Shown: positions 23,505-31,826 of the stretch, piece after piece
Position numbering within the stretch: position 1 is the first letter of the stretch
How the letters are laid out: each line of letters begins with the position of its first letter
Assembly (NCBI GenBank): GCA_031376455.1
Contig: JANMDU010000074.1
Span: forward strand, 1 to 35,553
Direction of reading: 5' to 3'
Origin: JANMDU01 sp031376455
GTDB taxonomy: Bacteria; Pseudomonadota; Gammaproteobacteria; Burkholderiales; Burkholderiaceae_C
Length of the DNA: 35,553 nt
Position numbers and translations under genes: made by a program
The notes under the pieces: model-generated
Seen by the model: only the letters and a program-made list of their open reading frames with translations
Told to the model about the DNA's origin: nothing
Database searches by the model: none

Positions 23505-23609
23505 ATGATCGGCGTTTTAGGAGGTATGAGCCCACTAGCGGCTGTTGATTTTTTCAAAAAGGTACTGGCCGCCACGCTCGCAAAAAGCGATGAAGGTGAA
23601 ATCGCTTGA
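23505..23609 (+). pseudogene. N-terminal remnant of an Asp/Glu racemase-family gene
   Basis: From the ATG at 23505, 34 codons read MIGVLGGMSPLAAVDFF and continue KKVLAATLAKSDEGEIA before TGA. This is the start of the aspartate/glutamate/hydantoin racemase superfamily (G-x-L-G-G-M-x-P-x-A-T/A-x-D at the N-terminus). The rest of the approximately 230-residue enzyme is absent; moaE follows convergently. A racemase beside a cysteate lyase would make sense for handling D-amino acids, but this fragment cannot be active. A small genuine peptide is possible but less likely. Confidence 0.6.
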
Positions 23610-23619
23610 AGAGATTTGA

Positions 23620-24162
23620 TCAGGAACCACCTGCGCTATTTTTAACTGATGTGGGGTTCGTACCACCAGCAACATTTGCCGCCGCAACGCCCCACTTGGC
23701 CAGCGCGGCATCATCGCTCACCCGCGCATCGACCCATCTTGCCCCAGAAGGCGTCAGTTCCTTTTTCCAAAAAGGTGCTTGGGTTTTCAAGTAATCCATC
23801 AAGAATTCACAAGCTTGGAAACTCATCCCCCGATGCGCAGAAGTCACTGCCACCATCACAATTTGATCCAGCGGTTGCATCACGCCAACCCGGTGAATCA
23901 CGCGAGAAGCATAGATATCAAAGCGAGCAAACGCATCGTCAATCATCGTCTCAATAGATTTTTCCGTCATGCCCGGATAGTGCTCAAGCTCCAAGGTACT
24001 GACATCCAATCCGTCATTGCGATCCCGTACCGTGCCCACAAAGCTGCAAACTGCGCCGACCCTCGTATCGCCTGCGCGCAGCGCTGCAATTTCAGTCGCA
24101 AGATCAAAATCCTGAGTTTGAATCACAACTCTTGATGTGACGCGCGGCTTCATCGCACTCAT
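23620..24162 (-). CDS. moaE: Molybdopterin synthase catalytic subunit MoaE
   Basis: The 180-residue protein has MoaE motifs: GAVCSFVGTVRDRNDG, LELEHYPGMTEKSI, HRVGVMQPLDQIVMVAV, SAHRGMSFQACEFLMDYLK and APFWKKE, with the substrate-binding His-Arg (HRG) and catalytic Lys residues near 126-134. It works in the cytoplasm with thiocarboxylated MoaD to put two sulfurs onto precursor Z. It is about 30 residues longer than usual, through a polar C-terminal tail. It lies six bases after moaD in the run mobB-moeA-moaD-moaE. Confidence 0.96.
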   Translation of the reverse strand: MSAMKPRVTSRVVIQTQDFDLATEIAALRAGDTRVGAVCSFVGTVRDRNDGLDVSTLELEHYPGMTEKSIETMIDDAFARFDIYASRVIHRVGVMQPLDQIVMVAVTSAHRGMSFQACEFLMDYLKTQAPFWKKELTPSGARWVDARVSDDAALAKWGVAAANVAGGTNPTSVKNSAGGS

Positions 24163-24167
24163 CGCAC

Positions 24168-24422
24168 TTATCCCCCCGTCACCGGCGGGAAGAAGGCCAC
24201 TTCGCAGCCTTCAGTCAGCATCTCTGATTCTTCCACCATCGTGTGATTCAGCGCCACGCGCAACGCTTGGCCGCGCGCGAGCGCATCGGCAAACGCACCG
24301 CCGCGAGCGATCAGCTCGTCGCGCAATGCGGCAGCAGTTGGCGCGGCGGTTTGAAGCTGCTCGCCGTTTGTGCCCAGCGCCTCGCGCACGGAGGCAAAAT
24401 ATTTGATGGAAACGCTCTTCAT
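24168..24422 (-). CDS. moaD: Molybdopterin synthase sulfur-carrier subunit MoaD
   Basis: The 84-residue ubiquitin-like protein ends in FFPPVTGG, the double-Gly tail that is adenylylated and thiocarboxylated by MoeB. The start is VSIKYFASVREALGT and a VALNHTMVEE segment is present, as usual for MoaD. Its ATG overlaps the moeA stop (ATGA), so the two are translationally coupled. It passes sulfur to the MoaE active site. Confidence 0.95.
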   Translation of the reverse strand: MKSVSIKYFASVREALGTNGEQLQTAAPTAAALRDELIARGGAFADALARGQALRVALNHTMVEESEMLTEGCEVAFFPPVTGG

Positions 24423-25741
24423 AGCAAATCAGAAAAAGGAATAAAGCGCACGATATCACCTTGCGTGATTTTGTGTCCTGCTGGCACATCAATCAGCCCA
24501 TCGGCCCACACGCAGGATGTGAGCACGCTCGAATTTTGATTCGGAAAAAGATCCAAGCCGCCTTGCGCATTACGCTTAGCCCGCAAGAATTCACGGCGTT
24601 TATCGGCTTTAGCACACGTAAAATCTGCGCGGAGCGCTATTGAATGAATAGCATATAGGTTACCGCTTTGTCCGGACAAACGCGCCAGCAGCGGGCTCAC
24701 AAGCAGTAAAAAAGTGACGAAGCTGGAGACAGGATTGCCGGGCAAGCCGACGAAATGTGCGAATCCATGATCTGTTCGCACTGAGCTTGTCGAAGTGGTC
24801 GCGCTAGCCAAGCCTTCGACAGGCTCAGGCCGAACGGTGGGCTGGTTTCGACTGACCCGCCCGTAAGCAAACGGCTTGCCCGGCTTCATCGATATGCTCC
24901 ACAAATCCAAGCTGCCCAAGGCTTGCACAGCAGGCTTGACGTGATCTTCCTCGCCCACGCTAACGCCACCGCTGGTCAAGATCAAATCATGCGATTGAGC
25001 TGCTATTTGCAGCGCTTGCACTGTCGCTTCGCGTCGATCAGGCACGATACCTAAGTCTGTCACATCGCAACCCGCGCGCAACAACATCGCTCGCAGGAAG
25101 AAGCGATTAGAGTTGTAAATTGCGCTGGGCGGCAACGCATGCGGAGCAACCTCGCCGGGCATGACCAGTTCATCGCCCGTAGAAAACAACGCCACACGCA
25201 CTCGGCGGCTCACCAGCAATTGGTTCATACCCAAACTAGCAGCTAGCCCAAGCGCAGCGGGCGCAAGCAGCTCTCCTTTTGAGAGCGCTTTTGCGCCAAA
25301 TTTCACATCTTCACCGTGCAGCCGCACCCATTGCCCGGTCTTGGGAATCACATTCACCTGCACATGCTCCGTATCCAAAGCCGTGCAATCTTCCTGCATT
25401 ACCACGCAATCCGCGCCCAGCGGCATGGGCGCGCCCGTAAAAATTTTTGCAACGCTCTGCGCAGCCAAAGGCTCACCAAAATGCCCCGCAGGAATGCGCT
25501 GCGACACAGGCAACGCAACGCCTGCTGCCTGCACATCGGCGCTTCGCATCGCATAACCATCCATCTGCGAATTGTCAAAGCCCGGCACATCGAGCGGGCT
25601 CACCACATCAGCGCCCAGCACGCGACGATCTGCATCAAACGTAGAAACCGTCTCTGTCTCACAAAGCGGCTCGGCAGCCGCTAAAAGCTCAGCAAGCGCT
25701 TCTTCTAGCGTTCGCAGCGACGGGAATTTTGGAGCATTCAT
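24419..25741 (-). CDS. moeA: Molybdopterin molybdenumtransferase MoeA
   Basis: The 440-residue protein has MoeA domains in order: an N-terminal part with DVPGFDNSQMDGYAMRS, IPAGHFGEPLAA and IFTGAPMPLGADCVVMQED, a central MogA-like domain with LFSTGDELVMPGE, IYNSNRFFLRAML and LILTSGGVSVGEEDHV, then SMKPGKPFAYGR and LPGNPVSSFVTF, and a beta-barrel end. It inserts molybdate into adenylylated molybdopterin. It is longer than the usual 400-420 residues because two repeat-derived stretches are translated in it: RPEPVEGLASATTSTSSVRT (repeat at 24774-24835) and IHSIALRADFTC (repeat at 24610-24660). It overlaps moaD, and mobB lies five bases upstream. Confidence 0.96.
   Translation of the reverse strand: MNAPKFPSLRTLEEALAELLAAAEPLCETETVSTFDADRRVLGADVVSPLDVPGFDNSQMDGYAMRSADVQAAGVALPVSQRIPAGHFGEPLAAQSVAKIFTGAPMPLGADCVVMQEDCTALDTEHVQVNVIPKTGQWVRLHGEDVKFGAKALSKGELLAPAALGLAASLGMNQLLVSRRVRVALFSTGDELVMPGEVAPHALPPSAIYNSNRFFLRAMLLRAGCDVTDLGIVPDRREATVQALQIAAQSHDLILTSGGVSVGEEDHVKPAVQALGSLDLWSISMKPGKPFAYGRVSRNQPTVRPEPVEGLASATTSTSSVRTDHGFAHFVGLPGNPVSSFVTFLLLVSPLLARLSGQSGNLYAIHSIALRADFTCAKADKRREFLRAKRNAQGGLDLFPNQNSSVLTSCVWADGLIDVPAGHKITQGDIVRFIPFSDLL
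24610..24660 (+). repeat. Dispersed hairpin repeat, degenerate copy G, inside moeA
   Basis: TTTAGCACACGTAAAATCTG then CGCGGAGCGCTATTGAATGAATAGCA follows the order of copy B (CTAGCC..., TGCGC, GCTA-N-TAGC hairpin). The CCGGC part is eroded. It is read in frame in moeA. Confidence 0.45.
24774..24835. repeat. Two-armed GTTCG-CTGAGC-TGTCGAAG inverted repeat inside moeA
   Basis: Arms at 24774-24795 and 24814-24835 are 22 bases long with three mismatches, around an 18-base centre. Each holds the CTTCGACA(A/G)GCTCAG core also seen at 6241. Read in moeA it gives RPEPVEG and SVRTD. I have often seen this translated signature in proteins of soil and water proteobacteria. Confidence 0.7.
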
Positions 25742-25746
25742 AACGG

Positions 25747-26280
25747 TTAACTGTAATGGCTCGCCACATATTCAAAACGGTCGCCATGAACAATGAGCCA
25801 TTGCGCCACGGCATCTGCGCTGTTGACATCGAGAACAGGCCGCAGCGTTTTGCCTTCAAAGATTTGCGGTGCATCGGTGGCAATCGCTACGATGAAATCA
25901 TCCACTTCATACAGCGTTGGCTTACCCGCGCTGGGGCGATGCACTTCGATTTTTTGAATGTCCGATTGCTTGAAGCCTTCCACCAGCACCCAATCCACGC
26001 CCTCATAAAGCTCGGCGAGTAAATGATGCACAGACAACTGAGTCTCTTTTTCAAACTCTCGCATCAAAGCCACACGGCGGCTGGAAGCCACCACCACTTC
26101 AAACGCGCCAGCTTCGCGATGACGATGCGTGTCTTTGCCCGGATGATCGATGTCGAACGCATGGTGTGCATGCTTAACAACAGAGACGCGAAGCCCGCGC
26201 AATTTGAGCGCGCTGATCAGGTTTTCCACCAGCGTCGTCTTGCCCGAACCGGAGTAACCGGCAAATCCAATGACTTTCAT
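25747..26280 (-). CDS. mobB: Molybdopterin-guanine dinucleotide biosynthesis adaptor MobB
   Basis: The 177-residue GTPase begins MKVIGFAGYSGSGKTTL, a P-loop (GYSGSGKTT), followed by VVKHAHHAFDIDHPGKDTHR, the MobB hallmark segment with His and Asp residues. A DWVLVEGFK segment stands for the Walker B region. MobB binds GTP and assists MobA in making the guanine dinucleotide form of the cofactor. It lies five bases before moeA and just after repeat copy D. Its presence implies bis-MGD enzymes in this organism. Confidence 0.94.
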   Translation of the reverse strand: MKVIGFAGYSGSGKTTLVENLISALKLRGLRVSVVKHAHHAFDIDHPGKDTHRHREAGAFEVVVASSRRVALMREFEKETQLSVHHLLAELYEGVDWVLVEGFKQSDIQKIEVHRPSAGKPTLYEVDDFIVAIATDAPQIFEGKTLRPVLDVNSADAVAQWLIVHGDRFEYVASHYS

Positions 26281-26284
26281 ATTG

Positions 26285-26345
26285 CTCTTTATTTGATAGC
26301 ATGCTGCGCAGTAAATACGCCGGCAGAGTGCTATTTTCTCTTAAA
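26285..26345 (-). repeat. Dispersed hairpin repeat, copy D
   Basis: On the minus strand it reads TTTAAGAGAAAATAGCACTC, TGCCGGCGTATTTACTGCGCA, GCATGCTATCAAATA, matching copy B in order and spacing. It fills the gap between thrC and mobB and may separate their transcripts. Confidence 0.7.
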
Positions 26346-26348
26346 TTC

Positions 26349-27776
26349 TCAGGAATGCTTCTCGATCAAAGCTTTCACTTGATCAACATCAGGCTTCATC
26401 ACCATCACGCGCTTGGGCAAAGCTTCAATGCCCTCAAATTTTGCAGGGCGCGAGGGCTCGCGCCCTAGCGCCTCCACAATCGTCGCAGCGAATTTGATCG
26501 GCAGCGCAGTTTCTAAAACGATCATCGGCACGCCGCTTTTGGCATGCTCGCAAGCCACCTTGACGCCATCTGCCGTGTGCGTATCAATCATGATGCCGTG
26601 TTGCTCAAACACTTCTTTGATGGTTTGCAAACGATTCGCATGTGTGCTCTTGCCGCTGGCAAAACCGTATTTGCCTGCGGCTTGTGCGAAGCGCGCATCG
26701 CCACTCAAATCAAACATGCCTTTGGCGCTCAGCTGCGCGGTAAACAAATCCTTTAATGCCGCACCATCGCGCCCAATCAAATCAAAAACAAAGCGTTCAA
26801 AGTTGCTCGCCTTGGAAATATCCATCGACGGGCTAGACGTCTCATGCGTATCCGCGCTGCCGCGCACGCGATACACGCCCGTGCGGAAAAATTCATCCAA
26901 TACGTCGTTTTCATTGGTAGCCACCACCAGAGTGTCGATCGGCAGCCCCATCATGCGAGCCACATGCCCCGCACAGACGTTACCAAAATTGCCGCTCGGC
27001 ACAGTGAAACTCACCTTTTGTGCATTCGAGCTTGTTGCATACAAATAGCCAGCAAAGTAGTACACCACCTGCGCCAAGAGCCGCGCCCAGTTAATCGAAT
27101 TGACCGTGCCAATTTTGTATTTTTTCTTGAAAACCAAATCATTCGACACGGCTTTGACCATGTCTTGGCAATCGTCAAACACGCCTTCCACGGCAATGTT
27201 AAAAATATTCTCATCCATCAAGCTAAACATCTGCGCCTGCTGAAACGGGCTCATCCGGTTGTGTGGGCTGAGCATAAAGACCTTCACGCCTTTCTTGCCG
27301 CGCATCGCATATTCCGCCGCGCTTCCCGTATCGCCGCTGGTGGCGCCAAAAATGTTCAAAGTCTCATTGCGCCGCGCGAGCTCGTATTCAAACAAATTGC
27401 CCAGCAACTGCATCGCCATGTCTTTGAAAGCGAGCGTCGGGCCATTGGAGAGCGCCTGCAAATGCAAGCCCGACTCGCCCAGCTGCGAGACAGGCGTGAT
27501 CTCTTTCGTGCCGTACACCTCTTGCGTGTAAGTCTTCTCGCAAAGTCGCTTCAAATCAGCAGCGGGAATATCGTCAATGTAGAGCGAGAGAATTTCAAAC
27601 GCCAAGGCGGCATAGCCCTGCGATACAAGCACACCACGCAGTTCAGTGAGCTTCGCATCATTCATCTGCGGATATGTCTCAGGCATGTAAAGCCCGCCAT
27701 CAGGCGCGAGGCCTTCGAGAAGAATGTCAGAGAAGCCAAGTCGGCCAGCATGGCCACGGGTGGAGAGGTATTTCAT
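26349..27776 (-). CDS. thrC: Threonine synthase
   Basis: The 475-residue protein starts MKYLSTRGHAGRLGFSDILL and has the long-form (class II, fungal/proteobacterial) layout. K118 in TLAFKDMAMQLLGN binds PLP, ATSGDTGSAAEYAM holds the phosphate loop and VPSGNFGNVCAGH the second loop. It converts O-phosphohomoserine to threonine in the cytoplasm. The length is normal. In many Burkholderiales hom lies directly upstream; here an AbrB-like gene and fadH lie upstream instead, so the threonine operon is split or hom is elsewhere. Confidence 0.97.
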   Translation of the reverse strand: MKYLSTRGHAGRLGFSDILLEGLAPDGGLYMPETYPQMNDAKLTELRGVLVSQGYAALAFEILSLYIDDIPAADLKRLCEKTYTQEVYGTKEITPVSQLGESGLHLQALSNGPTLAFKDMAMQLLGNLFEYELARRNETLNIFGATSGDTGSAAEYAMRGKKGVKVFMLSPHNRMSPFQQAQMFSLMDENIFNIAVEGVFDDCQDMVKAVSNDLVFKKKYKIGTVNSINWARLLAQVVYYFAGYLYATSSNAQKVSFTVPSGNFGNVCAGHVARMMGLPIDTLVVATNENDVLDEFFRTGVYRVRGSADTHETSSPSMDISKASNFERFVFDLIGRDGAALKDLFTAQLSAKGMFDLSGDARFAQAAGKYGFASGKSTHANRLQTIKEVFEQHGIMIDTHTADGVKVACEHAKSGVPMIVLETALPIKFAATIVEALGREPSRPAKFEGIEALPKRVMVMKPDVDQVKALIEKHS

Positions 27777-27859
27777 TGGGGGGAAAGGTCAATTCAATTC
27801 AAGAAAATTGGTGCGGCCACGGTCTGGCACATCGATGTGGCCTCTACCGTCAACAATTG

Positions 27860-28039
27860 TCATTTCTTAGCACCCAAAGCATTCTTGTTGGGCACGCTAG
27901 GCTGCTTCACCGCGAACATGATCACCGTTCCATCAGGCTTGATGTCGTAGTCAATCTTTTGCCCCGGCTTCACGCCCAAAGCCAGCTGCACGGCTTTGGG
28001 CACAGTAATTTGGTTTTTGGCAGTGAGGACGTAACTCAT
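27860..28039 (-). CDS. AbrB/SpoVT-type DNA-binding protein (putative antitoxin-like)
   Basis: The 59-residue protein MSYVLTAKNQITVPKAVQ, with LGVKPGQKIDYDIKPDG next, is a swapped-hairpin AbrB/MazE-like domain (T-x-K-x-Q-I-T-v-P-k). I chose the ATG at 28039, where the domain begins; the frame is open further upstream but that part has no domain-like content. Such proteins act as dimeric DNA-binding antitoxins or regulators. No toxin gene (PIN or MazF type) is adjacent, so it is an orphan or a solitary regulator. It lies between thrC and fadH. Confidence 0.75.
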   Translation of the reverse strand: MSYVLTAKNQITVPKAVQLALGVKPGQKIDYDIKPDGTVIMFAVKQPSVPNKNALGAKK

Positions 28040-28167
28040 TGGATTGTTGGCTTTACACAGCAGGCATGATTTTATCTTTTTGAGATATTGGCATCTATCA
28101 TCATTGACTTCGCACCGAAAGCCTCTTTGCGGCTGGCGGCAATGAGGGCTGCTGAGCAAAGAGCAAA

Positions 28168-30258
28168 CTACAACCGAGCTGCCAACCTCGCCGCCTGGTC
28201 AATCGCCCGCTTCGCATCTAATTCACCGGCCTCCTTCGCGCCACCGATCACATGCGCGTGCTTACCCAGCGCTTGCAATTCATCGGCCAGCGCGCGCAAG
28301 GGCAGTTGCCCAGCGCAGAGCACGATGGTGTCAGCCTCAATCCAGCGGGGGTTCTCGCGCTTTTCGCCGTCGCTCACCATCAGGCCTTCATCGCCAATGC
28401 GCTCATAGTTCACGCCGCCCACCATGCGCACTTGCTTGCATTTCAGTGCAGTACGGTGAATCCAGCCGGTGGTCTTGCCCAGGTTTTCGCCGAGCTTGCC
28501 TTCTTTGCGTTGTAACAAGGTAATTTGCCGCGCAGGAGGCTCAACTTGCGGGCCAGCAGCAGCCAAGCCGCCCGGCGCAGCAGCAGGATCGGTCACACCC
28601 CACTCTGCTTGCCACTCAGCCAAATTCGTCGTGGTGGAATGCCCACCGGTCACCAAAAACTCAGCCACATCAAAACCAATGCCGCCCGCCCCAATGATGG
28701 CCACGCGCTTGCCCACAGGCTTCTTCTCGCGCAACACCTCGATATAGCTCAGCACCTTCGCATGGTCTTGCCCCGCAATCTTCGGATCACGCGGGAGCAC
28801 GCCTGTGGCGATGATCACTTCATCAAAATCTTTCACGTCAACTGCTGCCACGCGCTTGTCCAAGTGCAAATCCACACCGGTCACTTCCACCCGCCGCTTA
28901 AAGTAGCGCAGCATCTCGTGAAACTCTTCTTTACCGGGCACTCGGCTTGCCATATTGAGCTGGCCACCCACTTGGCTTGCTGCATCAAACAAACTCACCG
29001 CATGCCCGCGCTCGGCCAGCACTGTGGCCGCCGTTAAGCCCGCAGGCCCTGCACCCACCACTGCGATGCGCTTTTTCGCCCCATTCGCTTTGATGGGGCG
29101 ATACACCAGCTCTGTCTCATGGCAAGCACGCGGGTTCACCAAGCAGCTGGCCAACTTATTTTTAAACGCATGATCCAAGCAAGCCTGATTACAAGCAATG
29201 CAAGTATTGATCTGATCAGCCTGCGAGAGCCTCGCCTTCTTCACAAAATGCGGATCCGCTAAAAGTGGCCGCGCCATCGAAACCATATCTGCGCAGCCAT
29301 CAGAGAGCACTTGCTCAGCCACCTCGGGCGTGTTGATGCGATTACTCGTCACCAGCGGCGTGGTGATTCCTGCGGAAGCAAACTCCGCCTTCATCTTCTG
29401 CGTCACCCATGCAAAAGCCGCGCGTGGCACGCTGGTGGCAATGGTGGGCACGCGCGCTTCATGCCAGCCGATGCCGGTGTTGATGATGCTCGCGCCGCCT
29501 CGCGCCACCGCTTTGCCAAGCGTCACGATCTCATCCCAACTGCTCCCGCCCGGCACCAAATCAATCATCGACAGCCGATAAATAATGATGAAATCCTTGC
29601 CAGTAGCCTCCCGCGTGCGCTGCACAATTTCTAGCGGCAGCCGCATACGATTGGAATAATCGCCGCCCCATTCGTCGTCGCGCTGATTGGTGGCTTTCGA
29701 TAGGAATTGGTTGATCAAATACCCTTCCGAGCCCATGATCTCCACGCCGTCATAACCTGCTTCCCGAGCCTTCGCAGCGCAGTTCACAAACGCTTTGATC
29801 TGCCGCTCCACGCCACTGCTAGACAGCTCAAACGGTGTGAACGGCGTGATCGGAGATTTCAATCGCGTAGGTGCGACAGCCAGCGGGTGATACGCATAGC
29901 GCCCCGTGTGCAAAATTTGCAGCGCAATCTTGCCGCCCGCGCTGTGTACAGCATCAGTCACCACGCGATGCCGCTTAGCCGCACGCGAGGTAGAAAGCGT
30001 GCCCGCAAACGGCTTCGTCCAGCCCGCAATATTCGGCGCAAACCCGCCAGTCACCATCAGCCCCACTTCGCCCTCAGCCCGCTCGCGGAAATAAGCCGCC
30101 AAGCGACTCAAATCCCGCCCCTCTTCCAGCCCCGTGTGCATCGAGCCCATGAGCACACGGTTTTTAAGCGTGGTGAAGCCGAGATCGAGGGGGGCTAAAA
30201 GACGTGGGTAAAGCGGGTGAGACGTTGCAATAAAGGCAGAAGAGGTATTTGAATTCAT
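28168..30258 (-). CDS. fadH: NADPH-dependent 2,4-dienoyl-CoA reductase (FadH)
   Basis: The protein (696 residues from the ATG at 30258; an in-frame ATG at 30309 is also possible) combines an Old Yellow Enzyme-type FMN barrel (about 15-345) with an iron-sulfur site and an FAD/NADPH module. Y180 in GSEGYLINQF and H266 in IGWHEARVPT are the expected catalytic pair. C353, C356, C360 and C372 (CIACNQACLDH ... SCLVNP) ligate the 4Fe-4S cluster. AVVGAGPAGLTAATVL and AIIGAGGIGFDVAEF are the dinucleotide sites. It reduces 2,4-dienoyl-CoA during unsaturated fatty acid oxidation. It appears as a single gene with no other beta-oxidation gene nearby. Confidence 0.92.
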   Translation of the reverse strand: MNSNTSSAFIATSHPLYPRLLAPLDLGFTTLKNRVLMGSMHTGLEEGRDLSRLAAYFRERAEGEVGLMVTGGFAPNIAGWTKPFAGTLSTSRAAKRHRVVTDAVHSAGGKIALQILHTGRYAYHPLAVAPTRLKSPITPFTPFELSSSGVERQIKAFVNCAAKAREAGYDGVEIMGSEGYLINQFLSKATNQRDDEWGGDYSNRMRLPLEIVQRTREATGKDFIIIYRLSMIDLVPGGSSWDEIVTLGKAVARGGASIINTGIGWHEARVPTIATSVPRAAFAWVTQKMKAEFASAGITTPLVTSNRINTPEVAEQVLSDGCADMVSMARPLLADPHFVKKARLSQADQINTCIACNQACLDHAFKNKLASCLVNPRACHETELVYRPIKANGAKKRIAVVGAGPAGLTAATVLAERGHAVSLFDAASQVGGQLNMASRVPGKEEFHEMLRYFKRRVEVTGVDLHLDKRVAAVDVKDFDEVIIATGVLPRDPKIAGQDHAKVLSYIEVLREKKPVGKRVAIIGAGGIGFDVAEFLVTGGHSTTTNLAEWQAEWGVTDPAAAPGGLAAAGPQVEPPARQITLLQRKEGKLGENLGKTTGWIHRTALKCKQVRMVGGVNYERIGDEGLMVSDGEKRENPRWIEADTIVLCAGQLPLRALADELQALGKHAHVIGGAKEAGELDAKRAIDQAARLAARL

Positions 30259-30435
30259 GTCGTGCATCATAGATGCGCACTGCGATCCACCCACGCGCAA
30301 ATGAGACACGTTGCTAGAGACAGAAGCCTAGCACCGCACAGGATTTATTCCTTCGATTGCCTTGTCGCGGGCTTACTGGCGAGCTTCACGTTGCGGTTTA
30401 TACAATCAAGCGCTTTCTAAATAAGCGCAAGGAAA

Positions 30436-30500
30436 CCCGTCAAGCACTATAAATTCAATAGCAGTCTGCGCTTTAAATACGCCGGCTAGTGACTAAAAAG
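30436..30500 (-). repeat. Dispersed hairpin repeat, copy E
   Basis: On the minus strand it reads CACTAGCCGGCGTATTTAAA, GCGCAGACTGCTATTGAAT, TTATAGTGCTTG. The CCGGC core, GCGC and GCTAT-N-ATAG hairpin are in the same order as in copies B and D. It lies between fadH and the rubredoxin-reductase gene. Confidence 0.75.
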
Positions 30501-30503
30501 GCT

Positions 30504-30532
30504 TAAAAATTAGGCTTAAAGTAAAGCCTAAT
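30504..30532 (-). terminator. Rho-independent terminator after the rhodanese/rubredoxin operon
   Basis: Arms ATTAGGCTT (30509-30517) and AAGCCTAAT (30524-30532) pair perfectly around a 6-base loop. On the minus strand the stem is followed at once by TTTTT. It lies 22 bases after the stop of the rubredoxin-reductase gene. Confidence 0.7.
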
Positions 30533-30554
30533 AACTTACACAGTAGATTTTAGT

Positions 30555-31826
30555 TTAAATCGTCAAGGGCAAAGAAGTGGTTTTTATTCGCAGTGGAACA
30601 CGCGCATTCACATAAGGCGCAAACGGCTGATCTGTGATCCGGGCCGCGATGATTTTTGCTTGCCTGCCAATCGGTTCAATGTAGCGGCTGACCTGCCCAT
30701 GAATCGCGATGCAATCACCCAGAGCATGAATATTCGGGATATTGGTGGCGAGCGTTTGAGCATGCACACTGATGCCATTGTTCCAAGCCAAACCCGCGCT
30801 TTGCGCCAAGCGGCTAGGTGTTTGCAGCCCAGTGGCAACAACAACATGATCCACACGATACTCATCGCCGGCAGCTGTCGTGATTATTTTCTCATCCGCC
30901 GCCTGCGCCTGCTCTACAGCGCTGATCTGCACATTGCCAATAAAGCGCAAGCCAAGCTTTTGCCAAGCGCTAAGAAGCTGCGCAGATTGCTCTGCAGAGA
31001 TCGCAGCTGCCAAAGGACGCTCCGCCACATCAAGCAGGGTCACAGTGTGGCCACCCAGCGCCAAATCATTCGCCAACTCACAGCCCACCAATCCAGCGCC
31101 AATCACCGCGATGCTTTTACCACCACCACCACTGCCACTTTTGCTCAAAGCAGAGCGAAATTTCGCATAAGTCTGCAAGTGGTTGATGCGCCAACACAGC
31201 GCCGCCGGATATTGCGGCATGGCGCTGGGCTCAGCGCCGTGTGCTAGCACCAGATGCTGGTAACGCAACGTGCCGCGGCTCGTGCGCAACTGGCAGCACG
31301 TGGGTGTGATGCGAATGGCTTGCGTGTGGGCAAGCAATCGGATGTTGAGCCGCTGCGCAGCAAGCGCCCCAGCCTCACGCGGCAATTTATCCACGTCCAC
31401 ACTACGCGCCATAGCGACAGACAACAACGGCTTGTTGTACACATCGCCATTGCAAGCCGTGACCATCGTGATCGGCATGGCCGCATCTTGCGCGCGCAGG
31501 GCTTGCGCGATTTGCCAGCCAGCACGCCCAGCACCGATGATCACCGTGCCTGCAGAGCGCTTGGCAACCAACAATGGGCGAGCGCGTGCTCGCTTGCTGA
31601 TCATCGGCTCATCAACATACAACTCGAAATCGGCCTTGGTCACGCCGCACAGCGGGCAAGCCCAATCCTCTGGAATATCCGCAAACCGTGTGCCGGCGGC
31701 CAAGCCACTGTCTTCGTCGCCTTTGCTCTCGTCGTAGATCAGGCCGCAAGCTCGGCAGATGTAGCGCGCCCAAGCTGCGCGAGTGTCGTGGCCTACTTCC
31801 GCTAATTCGCCTACGCGAGCGCTCAC
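30555..31826 (-). CDS. Rubredoxin fused to FAD-dependent rubredoxin reductase
   Basis: The 423-residue protein has an N-terminal rubredoxin domain (about residues 20-72) with two iron-binding knuckles, C24-x-x-C27 in YICRACGLIYD and C-P-L-C in DWACPLCGVTK. A basic linker leads to an FAD/NAD(P)H reductase of the NirB/rubredoxin-reductase type (VIIGAGRAGWQIAQAL, IAVIGAGLVGCELANDLALG, NIHALGDCIAI). The fusion would take electrons from NAD(P)H to its own rubredoxin iron and then to a partner. The obvious partner is the flavoprotein gene just upstream, whose stop overlaps this start (ATGA). It is the last gene of the operon and is followed by a terminator. Confidence 0.88.
   Translation of the reverse strand: MSARVGELAEVGHDTRAAWARYICRACGLIYDESKGDEDSGLAAGTRFADIPEDWACPLCGVTKADFELYVDEPMISKRARARPLLVAKRSAGTVIIGAGRAGWQIAQALRAQDAAMPITMVTACNGDVYNKPLLSVAMARSVDVDKLPREAGALAAQRLNIRLLAHTQAIRITPTCCQLRTSRGTLRYQHLVLAHGAEPSAMPQYPAALCWRINHLQTYAKFRSALSKSGSGGGGKSIAVIGAGLVGCELANDLALGGHTVTLLDVAERPLAAAISAEQSAQLLSAWQKLGLRFIGNVQISAVEQAQAADEKIITTAAGDEYRVDHVVVATGLQTPSRLAQSAGLAWNNGISVHAQTLATNIPNIHALGDCIAIHGQVSRYIEPIGRQAKIIAARITDQPFAPYVNARVPLRIKTTSLPLTI

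Noticed and set aside
26844..27950. 368-codon open frame opposite thrC
   Set aside because: thrC is certain on the other strand; this product is His/Arg-rich and matches nothing.
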